From contig CAYFUT010000088.1 of NCBI GenBank assembly GCA_964346395.1, forward strand, positions 1 through 9,263: a DNA stretch of 9,263 bases, read 5' to 3'. This document shows positions 1 to 7,063 of this stretch, one piece after another. Origin of the DNA: CAYFUT01 sp964346395 (lineage in GTDB: Bacteria; Bacillota; Halanaerobiia; Halobacteroidales; Halobacteroidaceae). The notes beneath the pieces were generated by a model. The model did no database searches. It saw only the letters and a program-made list of their open reading frames with translations, and had not been told where the DNA came from. The translations under genes were made by a program, and so were the position numbers. Positions within the stretch are counted from its first letter, which is position 1; each line of letters opens with the position of its first letter.

Positions 1-72
1 TTCATAATAAATTGATCTACTTAAGGTTGTAAAGCTAATCAAAATATTATTTTAGTTATTTTAATTTGTATT

Positions 73-672
73 TTGCTAAGTTTTTTATTGGGCATGGAAA
101 CAGTTACTAACTTATCTATCCCTAAAGAGATAAAAAAAACTACTAGTCAAAAAATGAATAAACAACAAATTAATTTAAAAATAATATGGAATGTAACAAA
201 TAATCAACAAATAAAAAAAACAAAAGAATTACTTAAAGATATAATTAATAATTTAACCCCAACAGTACAGGTCAGTATTGAAGTGCAGGAAAACAAAGCA
301 AAAACTACTAATTATGATTTTGCACCAACTACTAAAGACAAACAACAGTTATTAAATTTTATTGATCACATTCAACCAGCAGGAAATCATTTATCAAATG
401 CTAGTTTATTAAAAGCTAAAAATAAGTTAAAAGCTAAATCTGGCTCCAAACATATTCTAATAATAGCAGATAGCTATAAATTAAAAAAAGAAATTTCTAA
501 TCAAATTATAAATAAGATAAATAAAGCGAATATAAAAATACATGTCATTCAAGTGGGAGTTATGGATTTAAAAACCAAAAAAAGATTAAAGAGATTAGCC
601 AAATTAAGCAGCGGCAAATATAGTACTTATTCCCAAGCAGAAGGAATTGTTTATACAATTAAGTCTAATTAA
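73..672 (+). CDS. Membrane-anchored VWA-like domain protein with degraded MIDAS
   Basis: The frame encodes a short hydrophobic N-terminus followed by a domain with the layout of a von Willebrand factor A fold. Strand 1 is at about residues 33-41, a GNHL stretch at 104-107 sits where GGT usually lies, strand 4 (HILIIADS) is at 127-134, and strand 5 (IHVIQVGV) and a late SSGKYS follow. These resemble VWA elements, but the metal-binding DxSxS is NxTxN here (N40, T42, N44) and TDG is ADS, so metal binding is doubtful. The protein is rich in Lys and Asn, and the gene is more AT-rich than its neighbours. The start is uncertain. TTG at 73 has no visible ribosome binding site and cuts into a hydrophobic segment that stays open back to position 25 (the in-frame stop is at 22-24), with no ATG, GTG or TTG before 73. 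The next ATG is at 94. An 83-base gap separates it from the HEAT-repeat gene. The VWA assignment is by eye. Confidence 0.7.
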   Translation: MLSFLLGMETVTNLSIPKEIKKTTSQKMNKQQINLKIIWNVTNNQQIKKTKELLKDIINNLTPTVQVSIEVQENKAKTTNYDFAPTTKDKQQLLNFIDHIQPAGNHLSNASLLKAKNKLKAKSGSKHILIIADSYKLKKEISNQIINKINKANIKIHVIQVGVMDLKTKKRLKRLAKLSSGKYSTYSQAEGIVYTIKSN

Positions 673-740
673 GCTGAAGATAAAATTTTATGCAGGAAAA
701 AATAAACACTTATAGAATTAATAAATATGGAAAAAGTATA

Positions 741-748
741 AAGGGGAG
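741..748 (+). promoter_or_regulatory. Ribosome binding site that fixes the HEAT gene start
   Basis: AAGGGGAG lies seven bases before the ATG at 756. The earlier in-frame ATG at 690 has no comparable purine-rich site and would add 22 non-conserved-looking residues ahead of the membrane segment, so 756 is the preferred start. Confidence 0.75.
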
Positions 749-755
749 AATAAAT

Positions 756-1907
756 ATGACTACTTTTTATAACAACTTTTTGATTTTTTTAATGGATAAA
801 TCCTTTTTATTATTAACTTGTGCCCTTTGTTTAGGAATCTTTAGTCTTATAATTAAATTATTAATTAAGAAAACTTCTTACCGTCGATTAATAAACTTAA
901 TTCAGAATAATTTTCGCAAAGGAATGAAGAAATTAAATGAATTAGAGGATCAACAACTGCGGAAAAAAATCATTACGGATGGAAAACAGCAGTTGAATGA
1001 TCGACTTTATCACCAAGTAAAGACTTATTTAATTGAAGAAGGAATATTAAGAGAATTATTAGATAAAATAAAAACAGGGAACAAACAAGAAAGAGTAAAT
1101 GCTTGCTACTTACTAGATGAATTTGCTACTCCTGAGGCTTTAGATTATTGTACTATTGCTCTTTATGATCCGGAAGAAGAAGTTAGAATGTTAGCTCTAG
1201 AAACTTTAGTTGATCACCCATCCCCTAAAATAATTGATACTTTGATTGATTATTATGAATACTGCTGTGATCAACAAGAGCAAAAAATGAAATCTAAATT
1301 AAGCAAATCGTTTTTACAGTTAGGCAGTCAGGCTTTATATCAATTAACAGATGCAGCCTTAAAGCGAGGAGAAAAATATAAAAATTGGCTAATTAATTTA
1401 TTTAAACAGATGGAATTATCTGAAACTGAAAGGAGGAAGGTAGGTAAAGTATTATTAAAATTACTAAATGATAAAGTGACTAGAGTAAGGAAATTAGCAG
1501 TTAAAAATGTAACCAATTTTATTACTAATGAAGAGGTAATAAACAAGTTAATAGAAAAATTGGAAGATCGTTCTCCACAGGTAAGGCAAGAAGCTTTACA
1601 GGTGCTTAGTAAACTTGAAGCCCCGGAACAGAAAATAGGATCAGCCATTTTGAAATTACTGCAAGATGAAAATAAACAAGTGAGAATAACTGCTTGTCGA
1701 GCCTTAGTTGATTTAGGCCCGCAGGGGATTGATTACTTATTGCGGGCTAGTGAACTTGAAGAAGCAAAAGAAACCATAATCCAAGTTCTCGATGAACTAG
1801 AAACCAGTTATCTTGTTTCGATTGTTAAAGATTTATATCTTGATCTTAATAAAACCAATAATTCAATTGAAGAATTATTCAACAAACAAAGTGAAAAATG
1901 CGGATAG
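756..1907 (+). CDS. Single-pass membrane protein with HEAT-like repeats
   Basis: This is a 383-residue protein from the ATG at 756. A hydrophobic segment at about residues 16-37 is followed by basic residues (KLLIKK, then YRR), which suggests a signal anchor with the rest of the protein in the cytoplasm. From about residue 105 the chain consists of paired helices with HEAT/PBS-lyase-type repeat signatures. Examples are ERVNACYLLDEF, then DPEEEVRMLALETL near 140-155, and DKVTRVRKLAVKNV, DRSPQVRQEALQVL and DENKQVRITACRALVDLG between about 238 and 325. The D-x-x-x-x-VR-x-x-A-x-x-x-L pattern is clear in the last three. Such repeats usually form a curved scaffold for protein binding, and no catalytic motif is visible. 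It lies 19 bases before the UPF0182 gene and is very probably co-transcribed with it. Its partner is unknown; neighbouring membrane proteins are the obvious candidates (inference). Confidence 0.85.
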   Translation: MTTFYNNFLIFLMDKSFLLLTCALCLGIFSLIIKLLIKKTSYRRLINLIQNNFRKGMKKLNELEDQQLRKKIITDGKQQLNDRLYHQVKTYLIEEGILRELLDKIKTGNKQERVNACYLLDEFATPEALDYCTIALYDPEEEVRMLALETLVDHPSPKIIDTLIDYYEYCCDQQEQKMKSKLSKSFLQLGSQALYQLTDAALKRGEKYKNWLINLFKQMELSETERRKVGKVLLKLLNDKVTRVRKLAVKNVTNFITNEEVINKLIEKLEDRSPQVRQEALQVLSKLEAPEQKIGSAILKLLQDENKQVRITACRALVDLGPQGIDYLLRASELEEAKETIIQVLDELETSYLVSIVKDLYLDLNKTNNSIEELFNKQSEKCG

Positions 1908-1915
1908 AAAAAAAT

Positions 1916-1922
1916 GGGGGGA
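1916..1922 (+). promoter_or_regulatory. G-rich ribosome binding site of the UPF0182 gene
   Basis: A run of six G followed by A ends five to six bases before the ATG at 1927. It supports this start over a TTG at 1813, which would lie deep inside the preceding gene and add 38 residues. Confidence 0.65.
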
Positions 1923-1926
1923 TAAT

Positions 1927-4731
1927 ATGTCGCAGATAAAAAAATGGTTTATTTTAATACTGTTAGTCTTAGTAGGTGGAATTACTTTTTTGGGAGCAGG
2001 TGTTAATTTAGCAACTGATTGGTGGTGGTTTGGAAGTATAGGTTTTTTAAGTAGTTTTTTAACTATTTTAAAAGGTAAAATAGTTTTTAAGCTAGGTGCC
2101 TGGTTATTAATTACAGGGTTTATTTTTATAAATTTATTATTTACTAAGCGAAAAGTAATTGAGTTTTGGGAACGAGTAAAACACAGTCAGGAGGAAGATG
2201 AGGACAATATAATTGAACTTAATACTTCAGAAGCTTCAACTAGGTGGATGAAACTAATCACTCCGGGGCGAGTTACTATAGTTTATTTATTGTTAAGTTT
2301 ATTTGTTGGATTTATATTCAGCAATTTTGGAATAAACGGTTGGGAATTATTACTTAAATTTATCAATAGTACTCCCTTTGGAGAGGTAGATCCATTATTT
2401 AGTAAAGATATTGGATTTTATCTCTTTAAGTTGCCGTTCCATAAATTAATTTATCAATTGCTTTCTCTATCAGTAGTAGTTTCTGCCTTATTAGCAGGAA
2501 TCATTTATTTTATTACTGCCACTGGTAATTCCTTTTTAGAACGATTAAATAGGAAGCAGATTAAATATCATCTATCCATTTTATTGGCTATCTTTTTCGC
2601 TGTCAAGGCGTGGGGATATCGATTAGATATGTTTGATCTGTTGTATTCTTCTCGGGGAGTTGTTTTTGGAGCAAGTTATACTGATGTTAATGCTCAACTA
2701 CTTTCTTTTAAAATTTTAATGGTAATTTCTGCTGTAATTGCTCTTTTCAGTTTGGTTAATATTTTTATGCGGGATATGAAATTTATTATCGGTGGGATCG
2801 TAACGCTCTTTTTAGCTTCTTTAGTTGTTGGTGGAGTCTATCCGGCATTAATCCAACAATATATTGTAGAACCTAATGAGATTGCTAAAGAATCTCCCTA
2901 TATAAAACATAATATTGATTTTACCCGCCGAGCTTTCAATCTGAATAAAATCAAAGAGAAAGATTTCCCAATAAAAGAAGAAATAAATTATCAGGATCTC
3001 GAGGAAAATCCAGAAACAGTTAGTAATATCCGCTTATGGGATAGCCGCCCCTTAAAGGCAACTTATCAACAACTCCAGGAAATTAGATCTTACTATACTT
3101 TTAATGATATTGATGTAGACCGCTATAAAATTGATGGGGAGTTAAGGCAAGTTATGTTAGGTGCTCGAGAATTAGATCAAGATTTGCTCTCTCAGAGAGC
3201 ACAAACCTGGGTTAACCAAAAACTAAATTATACCCACGGTTTTGGAGTAGCCATGAGTCCAGTGAGTAAAGTAACTTCCAGTGGGTTACCTAAATTTACT
3301 ATTAAAGATATCCCACCTCAAAGTAAACACATAAAGGTTAGCCAGCCGCGGATTTATTATGGAGAATCAACCAACGAGTATATAATTGCTAATACTAAAG
3401 CAGAAGAGTTTGATTATCCGCAGGGAGATACCAATAAATATAATACCTATCAAGGTTCCGGAGGAGTTAAACTCAATTCTTTAGTTAAAAAAGTAGCTTT
3501 TTCTTTTAAATATGGAACCTTAAAAATACTGTTAAATTCAGACATAACTACGGATAGCCAGCTGATGTTTAATAGAAATATTAAGACTAGGGTTCGCAAG
3601 GTAGCACCTTTCTTAACTTATGATCAAGATCCCTATTTAGTTATAAATGACAGCGGCCAATTGTACTGGATTCAAGATGCTTATACGACTAGCCGCCGCT
3701 ATCCTTATTCTGAACCGCATACTAGAAATGGCACTAATTATATTCGCAATTCTGTTAAGGTGGCAATTAATGCATATACAGGAGAAATGGATTTTTATGT
3801 AGTTGATAAAGAAGATCCAATAATCAAAACTTATCAGAAAATATTCCCGGAATTATTTACTTCTTGGTCTGATATGCCGGAAGGATTAAAGGATAATTTG
3901 CGTTATCCGGAAGAACTATTTAAATTACAGACACAGGTTTATAATAATTACCATATGACCAATCCGCGGGTATTTTATAACCAAGAGGATGTTTGGAATA
4001 CACCGCGAGAAAGCTACGGTAAACTGGATGTAGAAGGCGGGCAGGTTTCTGTTTCTCAAGAGTCGGCAATTACTATGGAACCTTATTATGCTTTAATGAA
4101 TCTACCTGAGGCAGAAAGAGAATCATTTATTTTAATGCTTCCTTTTACGCCGGTAGAAAAGAATAATTTAATTTCCTGGCTAGCTGCTAAGTCTAGTCCA
4201 GAGGATTACGGGGAACTTATCCTTTATAAATTTTCTAAGCAAAAGTTAGTTTACGGGCCAATGCAGATAGAGGCCAAAATTGATCAGCATTCTGAAATTT
4301 CTCGTCAATTAAGCCTCTGGAATCAGCGTGGTTCGGAAGTAATTCGGGGTAACTTATTGACGATTCCAATTGGGGAATCAATCCTCTATATAGAGCCAAT
4401 CTTTTTACAGGCAGAACAGAGCAAACTGCCGGAATTAAAACGAGTAATTGCTTCTACGGGGGAGCGAGTAGTGATGCAGCCTACTTTATCTGCTGCTATA
4501 CGAGATTTATTTAATATCAAGCGGCAGTCTGAAGCACCAGCAGAAAAAGAAGTTGAAGAAACGCCGGAAGTAGTGCAGCCGGGAACTATTCAGAACTTAG
4601 TTTCGGAAATCAGTGATCTTTATAAAGAAGCACAAGAAGAACAGCGACAGGGGAACTGGTCTAAATACGGAGAATTAATCCAGGAATTAGAAGAAAAAAT
4701 TAATAATCTCAAACAACAAGTCAACGAATAA
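1927..4731 (+). CDS. UPF0182 family (COG1615) large membrane protein
   Basis: This is a 934-residue protein, a normal length for UPF0182. Seven hydrophobic segments lie at roughly 7-29, 52-72, 117-137, 174-199, 213-232, 258-281 and 284-308. A large hydrophilic region of about 620 residues follows. With a basic N-terminus (QIKKW) inside, seven spans would place this region outside the cell. Family hallmarks visible in order are DWWWFGSIG, DIGFYLFKLPFH, GASYTDV, the PNE-x6-PYIKHNI-x3-RRAF stretch, NIRLWDSRPL, YYTFNDIDVDRY, YTHGFG, QPRIYYGE, GGVKLNSL, APFLTYDQDPYLV, WIQDAYTTSRRYPYS, NYIRNSVK and LRYPEELFKLQ. After about residue 865 there is an acidic, Pro-containing linker and then a Lys/Glu-rich helical tail with GNWSKYGELIQELEE, also seen at the end of family members. 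The biochemical function of UPF0182 is not established. It is the last gene before a strong terminator. Confidence 0.96.
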   Translation: MSQIKKWFILILLVLVGGITFLGAGVNLATDWWWFGSIGFLSSFLTILKGKIVFKLGAWLLITGFIFINLLFTKRKVIEFWERVKHSQEEDEDNIIELNTSEASTRWMKLITPGRVTIVYLLLSLFVGFIFSNFGINGWELLLKFINSTPFGEVDPLFSKDIGFYLFKLPFHKLIYQLLSLSVVVSALLAGIIYFITATGNSFLERLNRKQIKYHLSILLAIFFAVKAWGYRLDMFDLLYSSRGVVFGASYTDVNAQLLSFKILMVISAVIALFSLVNIFMRDMKFIIGGIVTLFLASLVVGGVYPALIQQYIVEPNEIAKESPYIKHNIDFTRRAFNLNKIKEKDFPIKEEINYQDLEENPETVSNIRLWDSRPLKATYQQLQEIRSYYTFNDIDVDRYKIDGELRQVMLGARELDQDLLSQRAQTWVNQKLNYTHGFGVAMSPVSKVTSSGLPKFTIKDIPPQSKHIKVSQPRIYYGESTNEYIIANTKAEEFDYPQGDTNKYNTYQGSGGVKLNSLVKKVAFSFKYGTLKILLNSDITTDSQLMFNRNIKTRVRKVAPFLTYDQDPYLVINDSGQLYWIQDAYTTSRRYPYSEPHTRNGTNYIRNSVKVAINAYTGEMDFYVVDKEDPIIKTYQKIFPELFTSWSDMPEGLKDNLRYPEELFKLQTQVYNNYHMTNPRVFYNQEDVWNTPRESYGKLDVEGGQVSVSQESAITMEPYYALMNLPEAERESFILMLPFTPVEKNNLISWLAAKSSPEDYGELILYKFSKQKLVYGPMQIEAKIDQHSEISRQLSLWNQRGSEVIRGNLLTIPIGESILYIEPIFLQAEQSKLPELKRVIASTGERVVMQPTLSAAIRDLFNIKRQSEAPAEKEVEETPEVVQPGTIQNLVSEISDLYKEAQEEQRQGNWSKYGELIQELEEKINNLKQQVNE

Positions 4732-4738
4732 TCCATTT

Positions 4739-4769
4739 AAAGGAGCTTAGCTGCTCCTTTTCTTTTTTT
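4739..4769 (+). terminator. Intrinsic terminator after the UPF0182 gene
   Basis: AAAGGAGC (4739-4746) pairs perfectly with GCTCCTTT (4753-4760) across a six-base loop. It is followed by TC and seven T. It begins seven bases after the UPF0182 stop codon and separates the two gene groups. Confidence 0.92.
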
Positions 4770-4830
4770 AAAAACAGGCAGGAATAATCTAAGAAATTAA
4801 GAAATAAAAGTATAGAGGAATTGCTTAGTT

Positions 4831-4846
4831 AGAAAACTTGTTTTCT
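4831..4846. repeat. Inverted repeat just upstream of the UBA-like gene
   Basis: AGAAAAC and GTTTTCT form a perfect seven-base inverted repeat around a central TT. It ends two bases before the AAGGG ribosome binding site. It could be an operator for a dimeric regulator or a small hairpin in the leader RNA. The stem is AT-rich and no T-run follows, so it is not a terminator. Its role is inferred from position only. Confidence 0.45.
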
Positions 4847-4848
4847 AT

Positions 4849-4853
4849 AAGGG
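4849..4853 (+). promoter_or_regulatory. Ribosome binding site choosing the second ATG
   Basis: AAGGG abuts the ATG at 4854 directly, which leaves no spacing for that codon, but lies nine bases before the ATG at 4863. The second ATG is therefore the likelier start. Confidence 0.65.
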
Positions 4854-4862
4854 ATGATAAGA

Positions 4863-5984
4863 ATGGAAAATGAGAAAAAAGATAATCAACCAGCTAAGGA
4901 AGCAAATAAAGCTGAAGAGAATGAACAAGAAGATAAATTTTCTGCCCCAGAGGGAGGATCTAGTTGGGAAGATAAAGTAAATATTTTACAAGATGTTCTG
5001 GAATTGGAAGAAGAGGCGGCTGAAAAGGCATTAGAATTAGCAGATGGTGATGTGGATAAAGCCCTAGAAATGGGAGAGTTTGTAGATGAATGTTATGTTA
5101 TTATTCACGGCAAGCTGAGTTATGGAGGATATAATAAAACTTATGGGCTTTTTTATTTAATTGCAGAGGGAAAAGATGGTGAATTGCTGAGGGAAGATAG
5201 TGTACTAAATAATAATCATGATTTAAAACAGATAGATTTAGAAGTAAGCAATAAAGCCTTTGCTAAAACTTTAGCTGATTATACACCGCTTGAAGAAATA
5301 AAATTAGGGCTAAAGAAAAATTTATCACCTGCTGAGATTTTTGATTTATACAAATATACTAAAAATGATCGCCAAGAAGAAGTAAGAGCCTTAGTAGAAG
5401 ATAAACTAGAAGAAGAGTTAGAAGCAGCTATTGAACTAACCGTTTATTCTGAATTAAAGACTAAACCGCAGTTAGAAAATATGTATTCTAATCTATTTGC
5501 TGAAGAATCGGAAGTAGAAGAGGAAAGTAATACAGATTCTCAGCAAGAAAGTAATGATGATTTAGGGTTAAATGTAGTGTTGAATTGCTTGCCGGTAGTT
5601 TCACCTACGCAGGGAAAAAGATCAGAAGAGTTGAGTTTAGGCAATAGATTATTAGTTAAAATAGTTGATGATAGTGAGTTAGGAAATTATTTTCGGAATT
5701 TATTGAGTAATGATTCCGGATTAACTACAGGAATTATTGAAGAAATTAATTTGGAACCTAGTTTAAGCAGTTATAAGATTAAGATCCGTTTTGGACCTGA
5801 TATTTATGGAGAGGTAGTAGTGGGTACTGAAATTAAAGTAGTTAGTAATCCAGATGAGGAAGTACTGAAGAAAGAGCGGGAGGTAGAAGGACAAAAGAAT
5901 TCTGGCCTGTTTAATCCTTTACTGTTGATTTTATTAGGCACGCTAATAATTTTAATTATTATTTTAGTCAGTTTATATATTTAG
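4863..5984 (+). CDS. Tail-anchored acidic protein with UBA-like N-terminal domain
   Basis: This is a 373-residue protein of unknown function. Residues 1-33 are charged and probably disordered. Residues about 34-72 resemble a UBA/EF-Ts N-terminal type three-helix domain, with KVNILQDVLELEEEAAEKAL and then DGDVDKALEMG, matching the usual pattern of a turn, AL and then GDV-x-KAL. A mixed alpha/beta and then strongly helical region runs to about 210. A Ser/Glu/Asp-rich linker (about 211-233) leads to a beta-rich domain (about 234-330; SPTQGKR, GNRLLVKIVDD, KIRFGPDIYGEVVVG). The last 25 or so residues are a single hydrophobic span ending at the stop codon. This looks like a tail anchor holding the bulk of the protein in the cytoplasm. 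No signal peptide or catalytic motif is visible. It begins after a terminator and an inverted repeat and ends 26 bases before the first M42 gene with no terminator between, so it probably heads that operon. The UBA-like call is by eye. Confidence 0.85.
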   Translation: MENEKKDNQPAKEANKAEENEQEDKFSAPEGGSSWEDKVNILQDVLELEEEAAEKALELADGDVDKALEMGEFVDECYVIIHGKLSYGGYNKTYGLFYLIAEGKDGELLREDSVLNNNHDLKQIDLEVSNKAFAKTLADYTPLEEIKLGLKKNLSPAEIFDLYKYTKNDRQEEVRALVEDKLEEELEAAIELTVYSELKTKPQLENMYSNLFAEESEVEEESNTDSQQESNDDLGLNVVLNCLPVVSPTQGKRSEELSLGNRLLVKIVDDSELGNYFRNLLSNDSGLTTGIIEEINLEPSLSSYKIKIRFGPDIYGEVVVGTEIKVVSNPDEEVLKKEREVEGQKNSGLFNPLLLILLGTLIILIIILVSLYI

Positions 5985-6010
5985 TTCCAGAAAGCGATAG
6001 GAGGATAAAA

Positions 6011-7063
6011 ATGAATAATTCAAAAATTTTACAGCAGCTTTCAGAAGGTTCCGGCGTTTCAGGAGCGGAAAAGGAATTATCAACTAGAGTACAGGAATTG
6101 TTTAATCATTATACGGAAGAAGTAAAGATAGATGCCTTAGGAAATGTAATCGGCTACCGACCGGGTGAAGGAAGGACAGAGATGAAAGTAATGCTGGCTG
6201 CTCATATGGATGAAATTGGATTGATGGTCACTGAAATTGAAGATGGATTTTTGCGGTTTACCACTGTAGGGGGTATTGATCAGCGAACTTTGGTAGGTCA
6301 GGAAGTGATTATTCAGGGCCAACAGAATACCTATCAGGGGATTATTGGGGCTAAACCGCCTCATATACAGGAAAAAAAGGAACAAGATAAGGCTTATAAG
6401 TTAGAGAATATGTATATTGATGTAGGATTGCCGCCGGAAGAAGTAGAAGAAAAAATCCAGGTAGGAGATATAATTATTGTTCAGCAGCAGTTCAAGCAGT
6501 TGGAAAAATCGCGAGTAACGGGGAAAGCTCTTGATGATAGAGCAGGGATTTTATTAATTTTAAACACCCTTGAGGAATTAACTAAATTAAAACATGAAGC
6601 GGATATTTATTCAGTAGCTACAGTCCAGGAAGAAGTTGGTGTCCGAGGGGCGATAACTAGCACTTATGATATTCTTCCTGACCTAGGAATAGCAATTGAT
6701 GTCTGTCATGCTACTATGCCGGGAGTCAGTAAAGAAGAAGCGGTAGAATTAGGAGAGGGGCCAGCAATTGGTTTAGGGCCGCATATTCACCCGCAGTTAT
6801 TTAATAAATTTAGAACCATCGGGGAAGAACTTAATCTCAGCTATCAGGTGGATACTTCCACTACTCCCCGGGGAACTGATGCTTATGCTATCCAGGTAAC
6901 TCGCTCGGGAATACCGACTGCTTTAATCTCTATTCCCCTGCGGTATATGCATACAGCAGTAGAAACTGCTGATTTAAACGATATAAAGCAGGCCAGCCGC
7001 TTATTAGCGAGGACAATTGCTGAGTTAAATAGAGAATTTGTGGAGGGATTAGAATGCTTTTAA
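6011..7063 (+). CDS. M42 family metallopeptidase (TET/glutamyl aminopeptidase-like), paralogue 1
   Basis: This is a 350-residue protein of normal M42 length, started by an ATG six bases after a perfect AGGAGG (5999-6004). M42 enzymes are cytosolic di-metal aminopeptidases, usually dodecameric tetrahedral particles that trim short peptides. The metal and catalytic set is present in order: H65 and D67 in AAHMDEIG, the DDR motif at 175-177, the E207-E208 pair in VQEEVGVRGA, D230 in IDVCHA, and H314 in RYMHTAVE. The N-terminal SGVSGAE and a LGNVIGYRPG strand also fit the family. Compared with the two downstream paralogues it has the longest C-terminal tail and has HTA where they have HSP. It overlaps the next gene by ten bases. 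Substrate preference cannot be read from sequence; glutamyl/aspartyl aminopeptidase, leucyl-type aminopeptidase and the endoglucanase M label (CelM/FrvX) are all used for this family. Confidence 0.96.
   Translation: MNNSKILQQLSEGSGVSGAEKELSTRVQELFNHYTEEVKIDALGNVIGYRPGEGRTEMKVMLAAHMDEIGLMVTEIEDGFLRFTTVGGIDQRTLVGQEVIIQGQQNTYQGIIGAKPPHIQEKKEQDKAYKLENMYIDVGLPPEEVEEKIQVGDIIIVQQQFKQLEKSRVTGKALDDRAGILLILNTLEELTKLKHEADIYSVATVQEEVGVRGAITSTYDILPDLGIAIDVCHATMPGVSKEEAVELGEGPAIGLGPHIHPQLFNKFRTIGEELNLSYQVDTSTTPRGTDAYAIQVTRSGIPTALISIPLRYMHTAVETADLNDIKQASRLLARTIAELNREFVEGLECF

Noticed and set aside
690..755. ATG at 690 as the start of the HEAT-repeat protein
   Set aside because: It has no convincing ribosome binding site, whereas ATG at 756 follows AAGGGGAG at good spacing and begins just before the membrane segment.
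1340..1648. Minus-strand open frame inside the HEAT-repeat gene
   Set aside because: It lies wholly within a well-supported gene on the other strand and its translation has no recognisable domain.
1813..1926. Upstream TTG extension of the UPF0182 protein
   Set aside because: It would overlap the preceding gene by 95 bases and precede the family-like N-terminus; ATG at 1927 has a G-rich site and fits the usual family start.
4821..4851. Possible promoter TTGCTT with a TCTATA or TATAAG box before the UBA-like gene
   Set aside because: The -10 match is poor at acceptable spacing, and transcription would begin at or after the ribosome binding site.
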